Below are positions 34,452-42,393 of a stretch of 42,452 bases of DNA, piece after piece. The stretch comes from Bacteroidota bacterium. Lineage in GTDB: Bacteria > Bacteroidota > Bacteroidia > Bacteroidales > GCA-2748055. Under the pieces are notes generated by a model that worked only from the letters and a program-made list of their open reading frames with translations, made no database searches and had not been told where the DNA came from. The position numbers and the translations under genes are program-made. Location: positions 1-42,452 of the forward strand of contig JAIFNN010000014.1 in assembly GCA_020047715.1 (NCBI GenBank), given 5' to 3'. Every line of letters begins with the position of its first letter. The first letter of the stretch is position 1.

Positions 34452-35708
34452 TCAGAACGGAAACACAATCCCCTTCGGATAACATAAGAAGTGTTTTTTT
34501 ACAGTTCTGGAAAGCACAGTTACATTGAGCATATCAGAGACTTCAGCAATGTCGATGCAATCGCCGTTTTTCATCATGATCTTGATATTGTCGTCCAGGG
34601 AGTTGTAGGCGTAATTGCTGATGCTTCCCTCGGTAATCAGGTAGCGGGTGTCATCCAGGCTAAGCTTGAAATATTCGGCCAGATAATCTCGTGTTTTTTG
34701 AACCCGATCGGAATCAAAGGCTTTGTTTTTCATTTCAATCCTCAAGAGATTTCGGTTGATCATCATGGTGGAAAGCATGGACAGAACTTTGTCATCGTGG
34801 TTCATCCAAACTTTGGCCGACACCATGATGTCGTTGTCGTCCAGCTTACTGTAAAGGTCAAGAACATCCACAGGGCCCGTGAGGTCAAAGTGCCTGGCTT
34901 CAACCTTGTTTTTCAGAAAGTATGACAAGGCGGGGGATGCGAAAAGATCCGCGCCCTTTTCCGACAGGTATTTGGCGCGCCTGAGTACTTGAACAAGAAG
35001 GTTCTCTGCGGAAATAACGGTTTTATGAAAATATACCTGCCAATACATCAGGCGCCTCGATACCAGGAACTTTTCAATGGAATAGATTCCTTTGATATCA
35101 ACAACAAGCTGGTCGTCCTTTACATTCAACATTTTAATTATCCGGTCGGATCCAACAACTCCCTCGGTAACCCCTGTGAAATAGCTGTCGCGGCGGAGGT
35201 AATCAAGTCGATCCATATCGAGCTGGCTTGAAACCAGCTGATGCAGGAAGTTTTTGTGGTATTTATTCAGGAAAATTTGAATAGCCAGATCAAGACGTCC
35301 ATTATACAATACATTGAGGCGATTCATAAAAAGCAGGGAGAGATTCTCGTGGTTGGTGCCTTCGATAATGCTGTGCTCGAGCGCATGTGAAAAAGGGCCA
35401 TGGCCAATATCATGGAGCAGGATGGCAATGCTTGCGGCTTCAGCCTCTTCATCGGTAATCTCGTGACCTTTTGATCGAATAATCTCAATTGCGGAATCCA
35501 TGAGGTGTGCAGCTCCAAGGGCGTGCTGAAAGCGGGTATGGTTTGCACCCGGGTATACATAATGTGTAAGACCAAGCTGGCGAATGCGCCTGAGACGCTG
35601 AAAATACGGCTGCTCAAAAAGATCAAAAACAATCTCGAAGGGCAACCCGATAAACCCGTAAACAGGATCGTTAATTATCTTTTGTTTGTTGATTGGGATT
35701 TCGCTCAA
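34452..35708 (-). CDS. HD-domain phosphohydrolase (dNTPase/SAMHD1-like)
   Basis: 418 residues. An HD metal site is formed by the His in RFQHALGAAH, HD in LLHDIGHGPFSH (H99, D100) and a later Asp in the DMDRLDYLRRDS block. DPVYGFI near the start and RLRRIRQLGLTHYVYPGANHTRFQH are typical of the dGTPase/SAMHD1-like group, which hydrolyses (d)NTPs or related nucleotides. The substrate is not certain. In Bacteroidota this gene is often next to lpxD, as here, but no functional tie to lipid A is known to me. Confidence 0.9.
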   Translation of the reverse strand: MSEIPINKQKIINDPVYGFIGLPFEIVFDLFEQPYFQRLRRIRQLGLTHYVYPGANHTRFQHALGAAHLMDSAIEIIRSKGHEITDEEAEAASIAILLHDIGHGPFSHALEHSIIEGTNHENLSLLFMNRLNVLYNGRLDLAIQIFLNKYHKNFLHQLVSSQLDMDRLDYLRRDSYFTGVTEGVVGSDRIIKMLNVKDDQLVVDIKGIYSIEKFLVSRRLMYWQVYFHKTVISAENLLVQVLRRAKYLSEKGADLFASPALSYFLKNKVEARHFDLTGPVDVLDLYSKLDDNDIMVSAKVWMNHDDKVLSMLSTMMINRNLLRIEMKNKAFDSDRVQKTRDYLAEYFKLSLDDTRYLITEGSISNYAYNSLDDNIKIMMKNGDCIDIAEVSDMLNVTVLSRTVKKHFLCYPKGIVFPF

Positions 35709-35769
35709 TTCGTTAAAAGATGGATTTGCAATGGTTAATATCTATTTCTCCAAAGAGGCCAGCATGAAC

Positions 35770-35817
35770 CAAAGGCTCAAAAATTCTATAACTGCGCTGC
35801 GAACCTTTGAGCCTTTG
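35770..35817. terminator. 12-bp inverted repeat between mscL and the HD gene
   Basis: CAAAGGCTCAAA (35770-35781) pairs perfectly with TTTGAGCCTTTG (35806-35817) across a 24-nt loop. It lies just past the mscL stop in the direction of transcription. No T tract follows, so it may be a factor-assisted terminator or processing hairpin rather than a classic one. Confidence 0.4.
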
Positions 35818-35836
35818 ACCCTTTATGGCATTTTCA

Positions 35837-36250
35837 CTACTTTTTTAGGAGATCCCTGATCTCGGTAAGCAAAACCTCTTCGTTTGAAGGTTTAGGGGGA
35901 GCTGCAGGAGCGGACTCCTCTTTCTTCTTCATGCGATTTATCGCTTTAATGATCATAAATACAGCAAATGCTATGATTAGAAAATCGATGGTGGTCTGAA
36001 CAAAATTACCATAATTCAAAGTTACTGCCGTGACAGCATTCCCTGCGTCATCAACCGAAGCAGATTTAATTATTACTTTAAGGTCAGTAAAATCTACTCC
36101 GCCAACCAAGGCCCCGATGGGTGGCATAATGATATCGTTGACAACGCTTGAAACGATTTTTCCGAATGCGGCACCAATTATGATACCTACAGCCAAATCC
36201 ACTACATTGCCCTTCATGGCAAACTGTTTGAACTCTTGTATTAGTGACAT
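35837..36250 (-). CDS. mscL: large-conductance mechanosensitive channel MscL
   Basis: 137 residues from [22 protein letters not shown]; an ATG 27 nt upstream falls inside a TAATTTTG -7 box (36275-36282), so it cannot be the start. TM1 is [20 protein letters not shown] with the pore-lining Gly/Ala residues; the periplasmic loop holds a longer insert ([19 protein letters not shown]); TM2 is [19 protein letters not shown] proline-rich linker and a short helix ([14 protein letters not shown]) end the protein. It opens under membrane tension to release solutes on osmotic downshift. Confidence 0.96.
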   Translation of the reverse strand: MSLIQEFKQFAMKGNVVDLAVGIIIGAAFGKIVSSVVNDIIMPPIGALVGGVDFTDLKVIIKSASVDDAGNAVTAVTLNYGNFVQTTIDFLIIAFAVFMIIKAINRMKKKEESAPAAPPKPSNEEVLLTEIRDLLKK

Positions 36251-36303
36251 TTTCGTTAGGTTTTGGTTAGGTACCAAAATTAAGTAAATTTCAATTAAAC
36301 GTA

Positions 36304-37938
36304 CTAAAAATCAGGTTGATTTTTTATTTCTGCCACTGTTGACTCAATCAGTAGCCAATTGCCCGGGTCAGGAATCAACTCAATCGGGCTTTTATTGGTT
36401 TCAAAAGTGAAACTTTGTTCGGGTTTGGAAATATCTACTATAATTTGTGAAGAGCTGGCGTTTTTATTGATAATCTTGATTTCAAGGGGGAAATTGAAAA
36501 CCGTATTTGTCTGCATTTGTTTTACAGTTACTATAAGAGATTGGTCTTTGTGGGTCCAGCCAATATTCAGCACCGGATGTCCGGTTTTATGAAGCCATTG
36601 CTCGAAGAAACGCTTGAAATCCCTTCCCGAAAGCTTTTCAACCACATTCAAGAAGTCAGTGGTAAGTGCATTTTTATATTCAAATTCCTTGTAAAATGTC
36701 TGCAAACAATCAACGAAAAGGGAATCTCCAAGTTCCTTGCGCAACATATGAAGCACCCAGGCAGCTTTTTCGTAGGTATTGGGACTTAGCAGCTGTATGG
36801 ATACATCAAGTGAAGTGTCGATAACCGGGGCAAGATGCACTTTTTCGAAATCGAAAACCTCCTGCCGTTCCGAATTGATGTGTTTTAAAAACGCGCCCCG
36901 TCCATAATTGTGCTCAATATACATGGAGGTAAGATATGTGGCAAATCCTTCACTTAGCCAGATATGATGCCAGTTGAGCTCTGTGACTGAGTTGCCAAAC
37001 CACTGGTGAGCAATTTCATGTGCAATCAGTCTTTCTGCCAGACCCATGCCGGTTACTGATTTCTCGGAGTAAAAAATACAACTTGCGTTTTCCATTCCCC
37101 CGTAACGCGTTGTCGACTGCACGTTGGCCAGTTTGCTAAAAGGATATGGCGAAATCAGAGAGCTATAGTAAACAAGAGGTTTTACCGCTACTGCATAATC
37201 GCTGAAGCCTTGTGTTTTGTTTTGGGGGTATACCCATGTCGAAACGGGTGTGCCGGAGACAACCGCAAGGTCCTGACGAGCAAATTCAGCAACCCCAATA
37301 ACAATAAGCTTTGTGGAGAGGGGCTCGGTTGTTTTCCAGCGGGAGGTGAGTATTCCTCCGATTATGGATTCTTCAATACAATTCCCGTTTGCTACAACCT
37401 GGTAATGCGATGGCACCAAAACAGTAAACTCAACACTGGCTTTATCGGAAGGGTGGTCGATGCAGGGCAGCCATTGATGTGCGCGGTTGGGCCAATTGTC
37501 GCCAAAGAAGGTCCGGTCGCCGAATTTGTTTTTAGAGATAATCAGTCCATCCGACGGAATCCCATGATATTTAATTGCATAGGTTCTGTGCAAGCCTTCA
37601 GGAATTCCTTTTGTGGGTATGCAGATTTTATCGGAATAGTGTTCGTATTCTACCGGACCGTTTTCGTCGTTTAGCCCATCAATCAGCATTCCTTTTGCAT
37701 TTTGTTTAATATTTGCCAGATCGATATAGAGAGTGTCTGTCACTTTTTTGAAACAAATGTTCAATTTAGCCTGGCCTTGGATACAGTTTGTGCTGTCGTT
37801 TAATTCAATTCGAAAATCGTAATGGAGAATATCTACAGTATTGTATCTGGATTCGTGTCCTTGAGAGAAGGCCTGAAGGCTTGTAAAGATGTTTATGCAG
37901 AAAAATAGAAAGACTGCTTGTTTTTGCATGTTAATCAT
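36304..37938 (-). CDS. M1 family (gluzincin) aminopeptidase, exported
   Basis: 544 residues with a signal peptide (cleavage after QAFS). The first Met or the fourth ([10 protein letters not shown]) may be the start. The zinc motif HEIAHQW (307-313) and the third ligand E330 in [10 protein letters not shown] are intact, and the exopeptidase motif G-x-M-E-N reads GGMEN (280-284). The N-terminal beta-saddle ([15 protein letters not shown]) is present, but at 544 residues the protein lacks the long C-terminal ARM domain of the 850-residue members. It removes N-terminal residues from peptides in the periplasm. Confidence 0.93.
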   Translation of the reverse strand: MINMQKQAVFLFFCINIFTSLQAFSQGHESRYNTVDILHYDFRIELNDSTNCIQGQAKLNICFKKVTDTLYIDLANIKQNAKGMLIDGLNDENGPVEYEHYSDKICIPTKGIPEGLHRTYAIKYHGIPSDGLIISKNKFGDRTFFGDNWPNRAHQWLPCIDHPSDKASVEFTVLVPSHYQVVANGNCIEESIIGGILTSRWKTTEPLSTKLIVIGVAEFARQDLAVVSGTPVSTWVYPQNKTQGFSDYAVAVKPLVYYSSLISPYPFSKLANVQSTTRYGGMENASCIFYSEKSVTGMGLAERLIAHEIAHQWFGNSVTELNWHHIWLSEGFATYLTSMYIEHNYGRGAFLKHINSERQEVFDFEKVHLAPVIDTSLDVSIQLLSPNTYEKAAWVLHMLRKELGDSLFVDCLQTFYKEFEYKNALTTDFLNVVEKLSGRDFKRFFEQWLHKTGHPVLNIGWTHKDQSLIVTVKQMQTNTVFNFPLEIKIINKNASSSQIIVDISKPEQSFTFETNKSPIELIPDPGNWLLIESTVAEIKNQPDF

Positions 37939-38068
37939 ATAGTTTTATTCTTGAGGTCTCAAAAGCTAGAAGTTTCACAAAGAACTTAAATTTCCACTTT
38001 TTAAGGAAGGGTTTTTTCATTCCTAAGTGACGAATAAGGTTTTTGCAAAGGGTTTCTCGAGTTTAGCA

Positions 38069-39301
38069 CTACCTTTTCTTCTTTTTTTTCTTGCTTTCAT
38101 ATTCCTGCTGCTGCTTCATCAAGCCCTGCCAATCGGATTTTGCACTGGCAGAAAAATCCAAGGTTGCGGAATATTCGGATTTGTCGATTTCCAGAACTTT
38201 TATGGGCTTCTCCAGATAGCTTTCGATCTCCTCCAAAATCGGTCTTTCTTCGGTGCTGCAGAAGGAAACCGCATTTCCTTTCTGCGTTCCCCGTCCTGTG
38301 CGGCCTACGCGGTGAACGTAGTTCTCGGCCTTTTCAGGGAGGTCGTAGTTTATCACATAATCAACCATGGGGATGTCGATTCCCCGGGCGGTAACATCGG
38401 ATGCAATCAGCACCTTAACTTCACCACTTCTGAATTGTTCCAGGGCAATCAGCCGGTCTTTCTGGTCTTTATCCCCGTGGATGGTCATTGATTTTATTCC
38501 CACACGTTCCATGGCGGCAGATACTCGCTCAGCGCGTATCTTCGTGCGAACGAACACCAGGATTTTGCTGTCGGGATTTTCGCTGATAACCCTTTCCAGA
38601 AAAAATCGCTTGTCGTCCATTTCCACAAACGCCATGGAATGGTTGATGTTTTTTGCAACCGGGTCTTTAGGGGAAACGTGAATGCGGATAGGGTTGCGGA
38701 CCAGTGAATAGGCAAGGTCCTTGATTTTTTCGTTAATGGTGGCCGAGAAGAAAAGAGTCTGTCGGTTACGCGGCAGGAATTTTATTAAGTCCTGAATGTC
38801 GCGAATAAAGCCCAGATCGAGCATATGATCCGCCTCGTCAAGAATCAGGAATTCAACCGCGTTTAGCTTCAGGAAACCCTGGCTCACGAGATCAAATAAG
38901 CGGCCCGGAGTGGCGACCAGAATGTCGATTCCTTTTTCCAGCTTTTCAATTTGCGGCTGCTGTTCCACTCCCCCGAAAATGGCAAAAGAATTAACGCGGG
39001 TATAGCGGGAGAGTTGCTGAAAAACCTCATTTATCTGTATGGCAAGTTCATGGGTGGGAACCATTACAACACATTTGACACCATCAGGAGTCTTGGATCG
39101 TTTCTGTTCATGAAGCAGGTAGATCACAGGGATGGCAAATGCAGCGGTTTTTCCGGTACCGGTCTGAGCAATGGCAAGCACGTCCTCACCTTTGAGAATA
39201 GGAGGGATGGCTTTAAACTGAATATCGGTAGGCTTTACAAAACCGAGTGTTTCGAGGTTTCGTTTTATTTCGGGGGAAATGTCGTATTCGGAGAATTTCA
39301 T
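38069..39301 (-). CDS. rhlE: DEAD-box RNA helicase, RhlE type
   Basis: 410 residues. Motifs in order: Q motif (GFVKPTDIQFKAIPPIL), motif I AQTGTGKT, Ia VPTHELAIQ, II DEAD (in LILDEADHMLD), III SAT, IV VFVRTK, V ASDVTARGIDIP and VI HRVGRTGRG. The C-terminus is short and basic (SKKKKKKR), as in RhlE proteins that help ribosome assembly or RNA decay. It unwinds short RNA duplexes with ATP. The subfamily name is moderately sure; other DEAD-box groups are close. Confidence 0.92.
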   Translation of the reverse strand: MKFSEYDISPEIKRNLETLGFVKPTDIQFKAIPPILKGEDVLAIAQTGTGKTAAFAIPVIYLLHEQKRSKTPDGVKCVVMVPTHELAIQINEVFQQLSRYTRVNSFAIFGGVEQQPQIEKLEKGIDILVATPGRLFDLVSQGFLKLNAVEFLILDEADHMLDLGFIRDIQDLIKFLPRNRQTLFFSATINEKIKDLAYSLVRNPIRIHVSPKDPVAKNINHSMAFVEMDDKRFFLERVISENPDSKILVFVRTKIRAERVSAAMERVGIKSMTIHGDKDQKDRLIALEQFRSGEVKVLIASDVTARGIDIPMVDYVINYDLPEKAENYVHRVGRTGRGTQKGNAVSFCSTEERPILEEIESYLEKPIKVLEIDKSEYSATLDFSASAKSDWQGLMKQQQEYESKKKKKKR

Positions 39302-39365
39302 TGTTTATTTAATATTGCAGTAAAGATAAAAATTGAAACCAAATGGGAATTAACAATTGCCTGGA

Positions 39366-39578
39366 TTAATAATCATCTTTATTTATTCCAGCTTGCTTTA
39401 ATATTGAATACATCGTTCCTTTAGGCAAATCTTTGTTATGCATTGGAACGACTGCTCTTTTTCTGGTAACAGGATGCAAATAAATCTGATGACTTCCACG
39501 ACTGCGATCCAGAATAAAACCTTTTTGTTTCAGAATCCTGATAATTTCTTTTGAAGTAAGAGAAGGAGTATTGCTCAT
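39366..39578 (-). CDS. hicA: HicA family mRNA interferase toxin
   Basis: 70 residues of the double-stranded RNA-binding-like HicA fold: LTSKEIIRILKQKGFILDR, then the catalytic His in GSHQIYLHP, then AVVPMHNKDLPKGTMYSILKQAGI. HicA cuts mRNA and stops growth until bound by HicB. Its ATG overlaps the hicB stop by 4 nt (ATGA), so synthesis follows the antitoxin. All family residues are present. Confidence 0.94.
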   Translation of the reverse strand: MSNTPSLTSKEIIRILKQKGFILDRSRGSHQIYLHPVTRKRAVVPMHNKDLPKGTMYSILKQAGINKDDY

Positions 39579-39808
39579 GCAGTCGCAGTGAGGGTTATTG
39601 AGTATTCCAAAGTGTTTGTTTCATCTGGAATAGGTTCATTATTTTCAACCAGACTTTCAACATATAATTCAATTGCTTCCTTGGCCATTACCATAGCTTC
39701 ATCAACGGTTTCACCATAAGTGATGCACCCTGGTAAGCTTGGCACTGTTACCGTATATCCACCTTCTGGTTCCTTGTTTAACAATACTCTATAAGTAAGT
39801 GACTTCAT
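39575..39808 (-). CDS. hicB: HicB family antitoxin
   Basis: 77 residues from MKSLTYRVLLNKEPEGG; the frame is open further upstream but only as leader sequence. GGYTVTVPSLPGCITYGETVDEAMVMAKEAIELYVESL is the partial RNase H-like HicB core. No DNA-binding domain follows, so repression of the promoter would need another factor. Order is antitoxin first, then hicA. Confidence 0.93.
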   Translation of the reverse strand: MKSLTYRVLLNKEPEGGYTVTVPSLPGCITYGETVDEAMVMAKEAIELYVESLVENNEPIPDETNTLEYSITLTATA

Positions 39809-39921
39809 GATTTTTGTTTTTTCAGATGAGCGATCAGATAAATCGCAAGCTTGTTGAAAGATCAATAATCTTATTGATAGTAAAATTATATTTATTTGAA
39901 TCACAATTCAATACAACTATG

Positions 39922-39929
39922 CAAAATTA
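39922..39929 (-). promoter_or_regulatory. -7 promoter element for hicBA
   Basis: TAATTTTG on the minus strand fits TAnnTTTG. Directly beyond it (39912-39920) is the ATAGTTGTA half-site shared with the blaI-type operators. Confidence 0.4.
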
Positions 39930-40009
39930 GGATTAAAACTTAGATTTTAAAAAACAAATTTTCCAGGAAAGAAAATTTGATGATGAAACTATCAATATAA
40001 AAATATTAC

Positions 40010-40045
40010 TACAAAAATAGTTGTATTATTATAAATATAGTTATA
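40010..40045 (+). promoter_or_regulatory. two 16-bp dyad operators for the BlaI-type repressor
   Basis: TACAA-N6-TTGTA (40010-40025) and TATAA-N6-TTATA (40030-40045) share the right half ATAGTTrTA and are spaced 20 bp, two helix turns. They cover the -33 TTG (40021-40023) and the start of the -7 box TACATTTG (40044-40051) of the downstream gene. BlaI/MecI repressors bind such short dyads at their own promoter, so autoregulation is likely. Confidence 0.65.
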
Positions 40046-40051
40046 CATTTG
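40021..40051 (+). promoter_or_regulatory. promoter of the blaI-type/M56-M23 operon
   Basis: TTG at 40021-40023 and TACATTTG at 40044-40051, 20 nt apart. The ATG is at 40056, only 4 nt past the -7 box, so the mRNA may have almost no leader. Confidence 0.55.
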
Positions 40052-40055
40052 TTTC

Positions 40056-40439
40056 ATGAAAGAATTAACAAAGGCTGAAGAACAAGTAATGCATTTTATC
40101 TGGAAGCTTGAAACGGCTTTCCTGAAGGACATAGTTGATGAATTTCCTGAACCAAAACCTGCTTACACTACAATTTCAACGGTTATCAGGGTTCTGGTTA
40201 AGAAGAAATTTGTCGGTTATAAAGCGTATGGTAAAACTCATGAGTATTTTCCGGTAGTAACCAAAGATGACTATTTCCGGTTGCATTTTAAAGGAGTTGT
40301 GAAGAACTTTTTTAGTGGATCGGTTAGCAACTTTACATCATTCTTCACAAATGATGAGAACATGAATCTTACAGAACTTGAGCAGATTAAGAAAATGATT
40401 GAACAAAAAATCAGCGAATTAAAAGAGAAAAATGGATAG
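40056..40439 (+). CDS. BlaI/MecI family transcriptional repressor
   Basis: 127 residues. The winged helix is LTKAEEQVMHFIWKLETAFLKDIVDEF followed by TTISTVIRVLVKKKFVGYKAYGKTHEYFPVV, closely like BlaI/MecI. These repressors are inactivated when a partner membrane metalloprotease senses a cell-wall signal. The C-terminal half (TSFFTNDENMNLTELEQIKKMIEQKISEL) would form the dimer. The gene overlaps its M56 partner by 8 nt. Start at the ATG of MKELTKAEEQ, the normal family start. Confidence 0.93.
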   Translation: MKELTKAEEQVMHFIWKLETAFLKDIVDEFPEPKPAYTTISTVIRVLVKKKFVGYKAYGKTHEYFPVVTKDDYFRLHFKGVVKNFFSGSVSNFTSFFTNDENMNLTELEQIKKMIEQKISELKEKNG

Positions 40440-41706
40440 CTTCCTTTGGTACCTGTTCCAGGTGAGCTGTGTTTTTGCAGTCTTGTATCTGGTTTATTAC
40501 CTTTTTTTCAGGTGGATGACATTTCATCGGGTCAACCGTGTTTTTCTGTTGCTGATGATACCTGTTTCATTTATTATACCTGGTTTAGATGTAGGATTCA
40601 AAACTTCAATGGCTGGTGAAATTCAAATACCTGCGTTCGACGAATTGGTTTCAATGAATCAGCCAGAACAGGTTTTAAGTACAGCAACTTCTTTTGGGAT
40701 AAACCCGAACAAAATCGTAATTGCACTTTATTGGTTTTTTGTGCTGATCTACTTATTCCGGCTTGTTTTCAGCTCTTTCAGATTGTTACGGGTGAAAAAT
40801 AAATCTGCATATAGTAACGATGAGGGTTTCCTGATTATCGCTGCTGATGTGCCAGTAATTTTCTCATATTTTAACTGGATATTTATACCTGTTGACAGAT
40901 TTGATGAATTCGAAGAACCTGTCATAAAGCATGAGAAAATGCATGTTGTATTAGGACATACTTTTGATCTGATTATGACAGAAGTCCTTATTTTATTGCT
41001 TTGGTTCAATCCTTTTGTTTATTTCTTTCGAAAATCCATAAAGTCTGTGCATGAATACCAGGTTGACTCACTGATTTTAAAATCTGAGGTCCAAAAATCC
41101 GATTATTTGAGGATGATATTGGATAATCTGGGATCAGGTGCAAGATTGAATGGATTGTACAATTATTTTAATGGTATAACAATTAAAAAACGGATAAAGA
41201 TGATAACAACAAATAATACATCACGCATACATTTGGTTTGGTATCTGATGATCATTCCAATACTTGGATTTCTTGTCATGTCATTTGCAAATCCCATCGG
41301 CGAAAAACCTGAAGTATTCCCTATCAGAAAAGGGGAGTATGACAAAATCACTGCGTATTTCGGAGTTAAAATGCTCAATCCTGTGACCAAAAAGGAAGTA
41401 GTTCATAATGGCATTGATCTGAAAGCTAAAGAAGGAGTTTCCGTCCTTTCTACAGCAGGAGGAAAGGTCCTGAAAGCTGCGAATGAAGAGGGCTGGGGAA
41501 ACCTTGTGGTAATTGAGCATGGAGATGGTTTTGAATCCTGGTATGCCCATTTGAAAGAATTTAAGGTGGAAGCAGGACAGGATATTCAAAAAGGGCAATT
41601 ATTAGGTCTGGTAGGCAATACAGGTTATTCCACAGGTCCCCATCTGCATTTTGAAATACGATTTGAGGGCAGGTGTGTTGATCCGCTTCTTTATCTTAAA
41701 GAATAA
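40432..41706 (+). CDS. M56 (BlaR1-type) membrane metallopeptidase fused to an M23 endopeptidase domain
   Basis: 424 residues. The N-terminal ~285 are the BlaR1/MecR1 membrane part: several hydrophobic helices (about 5-24, 36-52, 97-116, 180-198 and 266-285) and the zinc motif HEKMH (167-171). After the last helix, where BlaR1 has a penicillin-binding sensor, this protein has an M23/LytM domain: H325-N-G-I-D329, YAHL with H373, and H404-L-H406. All M23 zinc residues are present, so it could bind or cut peptidoglycan crossbridges. It overlaps the repressor gene by 8 nt. Expected action: the outer domain meets cell-wall peptide, the inner M56 site cleaves the repressor (inference from BlaR1). 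Confidence 0.9.
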   Translation: MDSFLWYLFQVSCVFAVLYLVYYLFFRWMTFHRVNRVFLLLMIPVSFIIPGLDVGFKTSMAGEIQIPAFDELVSMNQPEQVLSTATSFGINPNKIVIALYWFFVLIYLFRLVFSSFRLLRVKNKSAYSNDEGFLIIAADVPVIFSYFNWIFIPVDRFDEFEEPVIKHEKMHVVLGHTFDLIMTEVLILLLWFNPFVYFFRKSIKSVHEYQVDSLILKSEVQKSDYLRMILDNLGSGARLNGLYNYFNGITIKKRIKMITTNNTSRIHLVWYLMIIPILGFLVMSFANPIGEKPEVFPIRKGEYDKITAYFGVKMLNPVTKKEVVHNGIDLKAKEGVSVLSTAGGKVLKAANEEGWGNLVVIEHGDGFESWYAHLKEFKVEAGQDIQKGQLLGLVGNTGYSTGPHLHFEIRFEGRCVDPLLYLKE

Positions 41707-41814
41707 TTTTCAAATAATGCCAGAAAGTAATAAGGGACAAAAATTTTTAAAAGGAATAATTGATTTAAAAGGATAATCTAAAGTCCTGCTAATTATATTT
41801 TTCTCCCCCGAAAT

Positions 41815-41845
41815 TTTGTTAATCAAATCATTATTATTACTTTTG
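41815..41845 (+). promoter_or_regulatory. promoter of the rimP-nusA operon
   Basis: TTTG at 41815-41818, 19 nt of spacer, then TACTTTTG at 41838-41845: both boxes and the spacing match the Bacteroidetes consensus. Transcription would start near 41850, about 60 nt before rimP. Confidence 0.75.
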
Positions 41846-41872
41846 CGCCATCAAAGTAAGGAAGAATCTATG

Positions 41873-41896
41873 CGAAGGGGACAAAAGTCCCCTTCG
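41873..41896 (+). promoter_or_regulatory. perfect 10-bp hairpin in the rimP leader
   Basis: CGAAGGGGAC (41873-41882) and GTCCCCTTCG (41887-41896) pair around an AAAA loop. It ends 15 nt before the rimP ATG, where it could limit ribosome access or bind a protein. No T tract follows, so it is not a standard terminator. Confidence 0.6.
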
Positions 41897-41911
41897 TTAT
41901 TACTGATAACC

Positions 41912-42376
41912 ATGATTACAAGGGAACAGATAGAGCAGGTTATTCATGAGAAAATTGAGGGAACAGAAATATTCCTTGTGGATATCATCATGAATCCCGG
42001 AAACAATTTTCATGTTCATCTTGATACTTTTAAAGGCATCAACATTGATGAATGTGTGGAGGTTAGCCGCTACATTGTAAGTAAGTTGGATAAGGAAATC
42101 GAGGATTACAACCTCGAGGTGTCTTCTCCCGGACTCGATTCTTCTTTTAAAGTGAAGCAACAATTTGAGAAAAACCTGGGAAAACAGGTTGAGATCATTA
42201 AGAAGGATGGGAGTAAGATGAAAGCCAAATTATTGGCTTTTTTGGTCGATAGCATCGATGTGGAAGCAATGGTTAAACCTCTACCCCCTGAGAAATCCAG
42301 AAAAGCCGTACCCCAAATGGTTACTGTAGTTTTGGATGATATAAAAACAATTAAATCAGTTATTTCTTTTAAATAA
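41912..42376 (+). CDS. rimP: ribosome maturation factor RimP
   Basis: 155 residues from MITREQIEQVIHEKIEG; the frame upstream runs through the promoter and leader hairpin and is not coding. RimP helps assemble the 30S subunit. FLVDIIMNPGNNFHVHLDTFKGINIDECVEVSRYI is the N-terminal domain and LEVSSPGLDSSFKVKQQFEKNLGKQVEI is the family signature (SSPGLD), followed by an SH3-like end. It is followed 17 nt later by nusA, the usual rimP-nusA-infB order. Confidence 0.95.
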   Translation: MITREQIEQVIHEKIEGTEIFLVDIIMNPGNNFHVHLDTFKGINIDECVEVSRYIVSKLDKEIEDYNLEVSSPGLDSSFKVKQQFEKNLGKQVEIIKKDGSKMKAKLLAFLVDSIDVEAMVKPLPPEKSRKAVPQMVTVVLDDIKTIKSVISFK

Positions 42377-42393
42377 GAAATTTTTATAGCAAA

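Larger units (their letters stand above)
39809..40055. other. 247-bp divergent control region, hicBA / blaI-type gene
   Basis: Very AT-rich. It contains a TAATTTTG -7 box for hicBA (39922-39929, minus strand) with a leader of just over 100 nt, an ATAGTTGTA half-site on the minus strand at 39912-39920, and the paired dyads and promoter of the blaI-type gene. Confidence 0.55.

Noticed and set aside
37995-38028. Terminator between rhlE and the M1 peptidase gene
   Set aside because: CACTT/AAGTG and AGGAA/TTCCT arms pair only with a bulge and the loop is T-rich rather than followed by T's; too weak to call.
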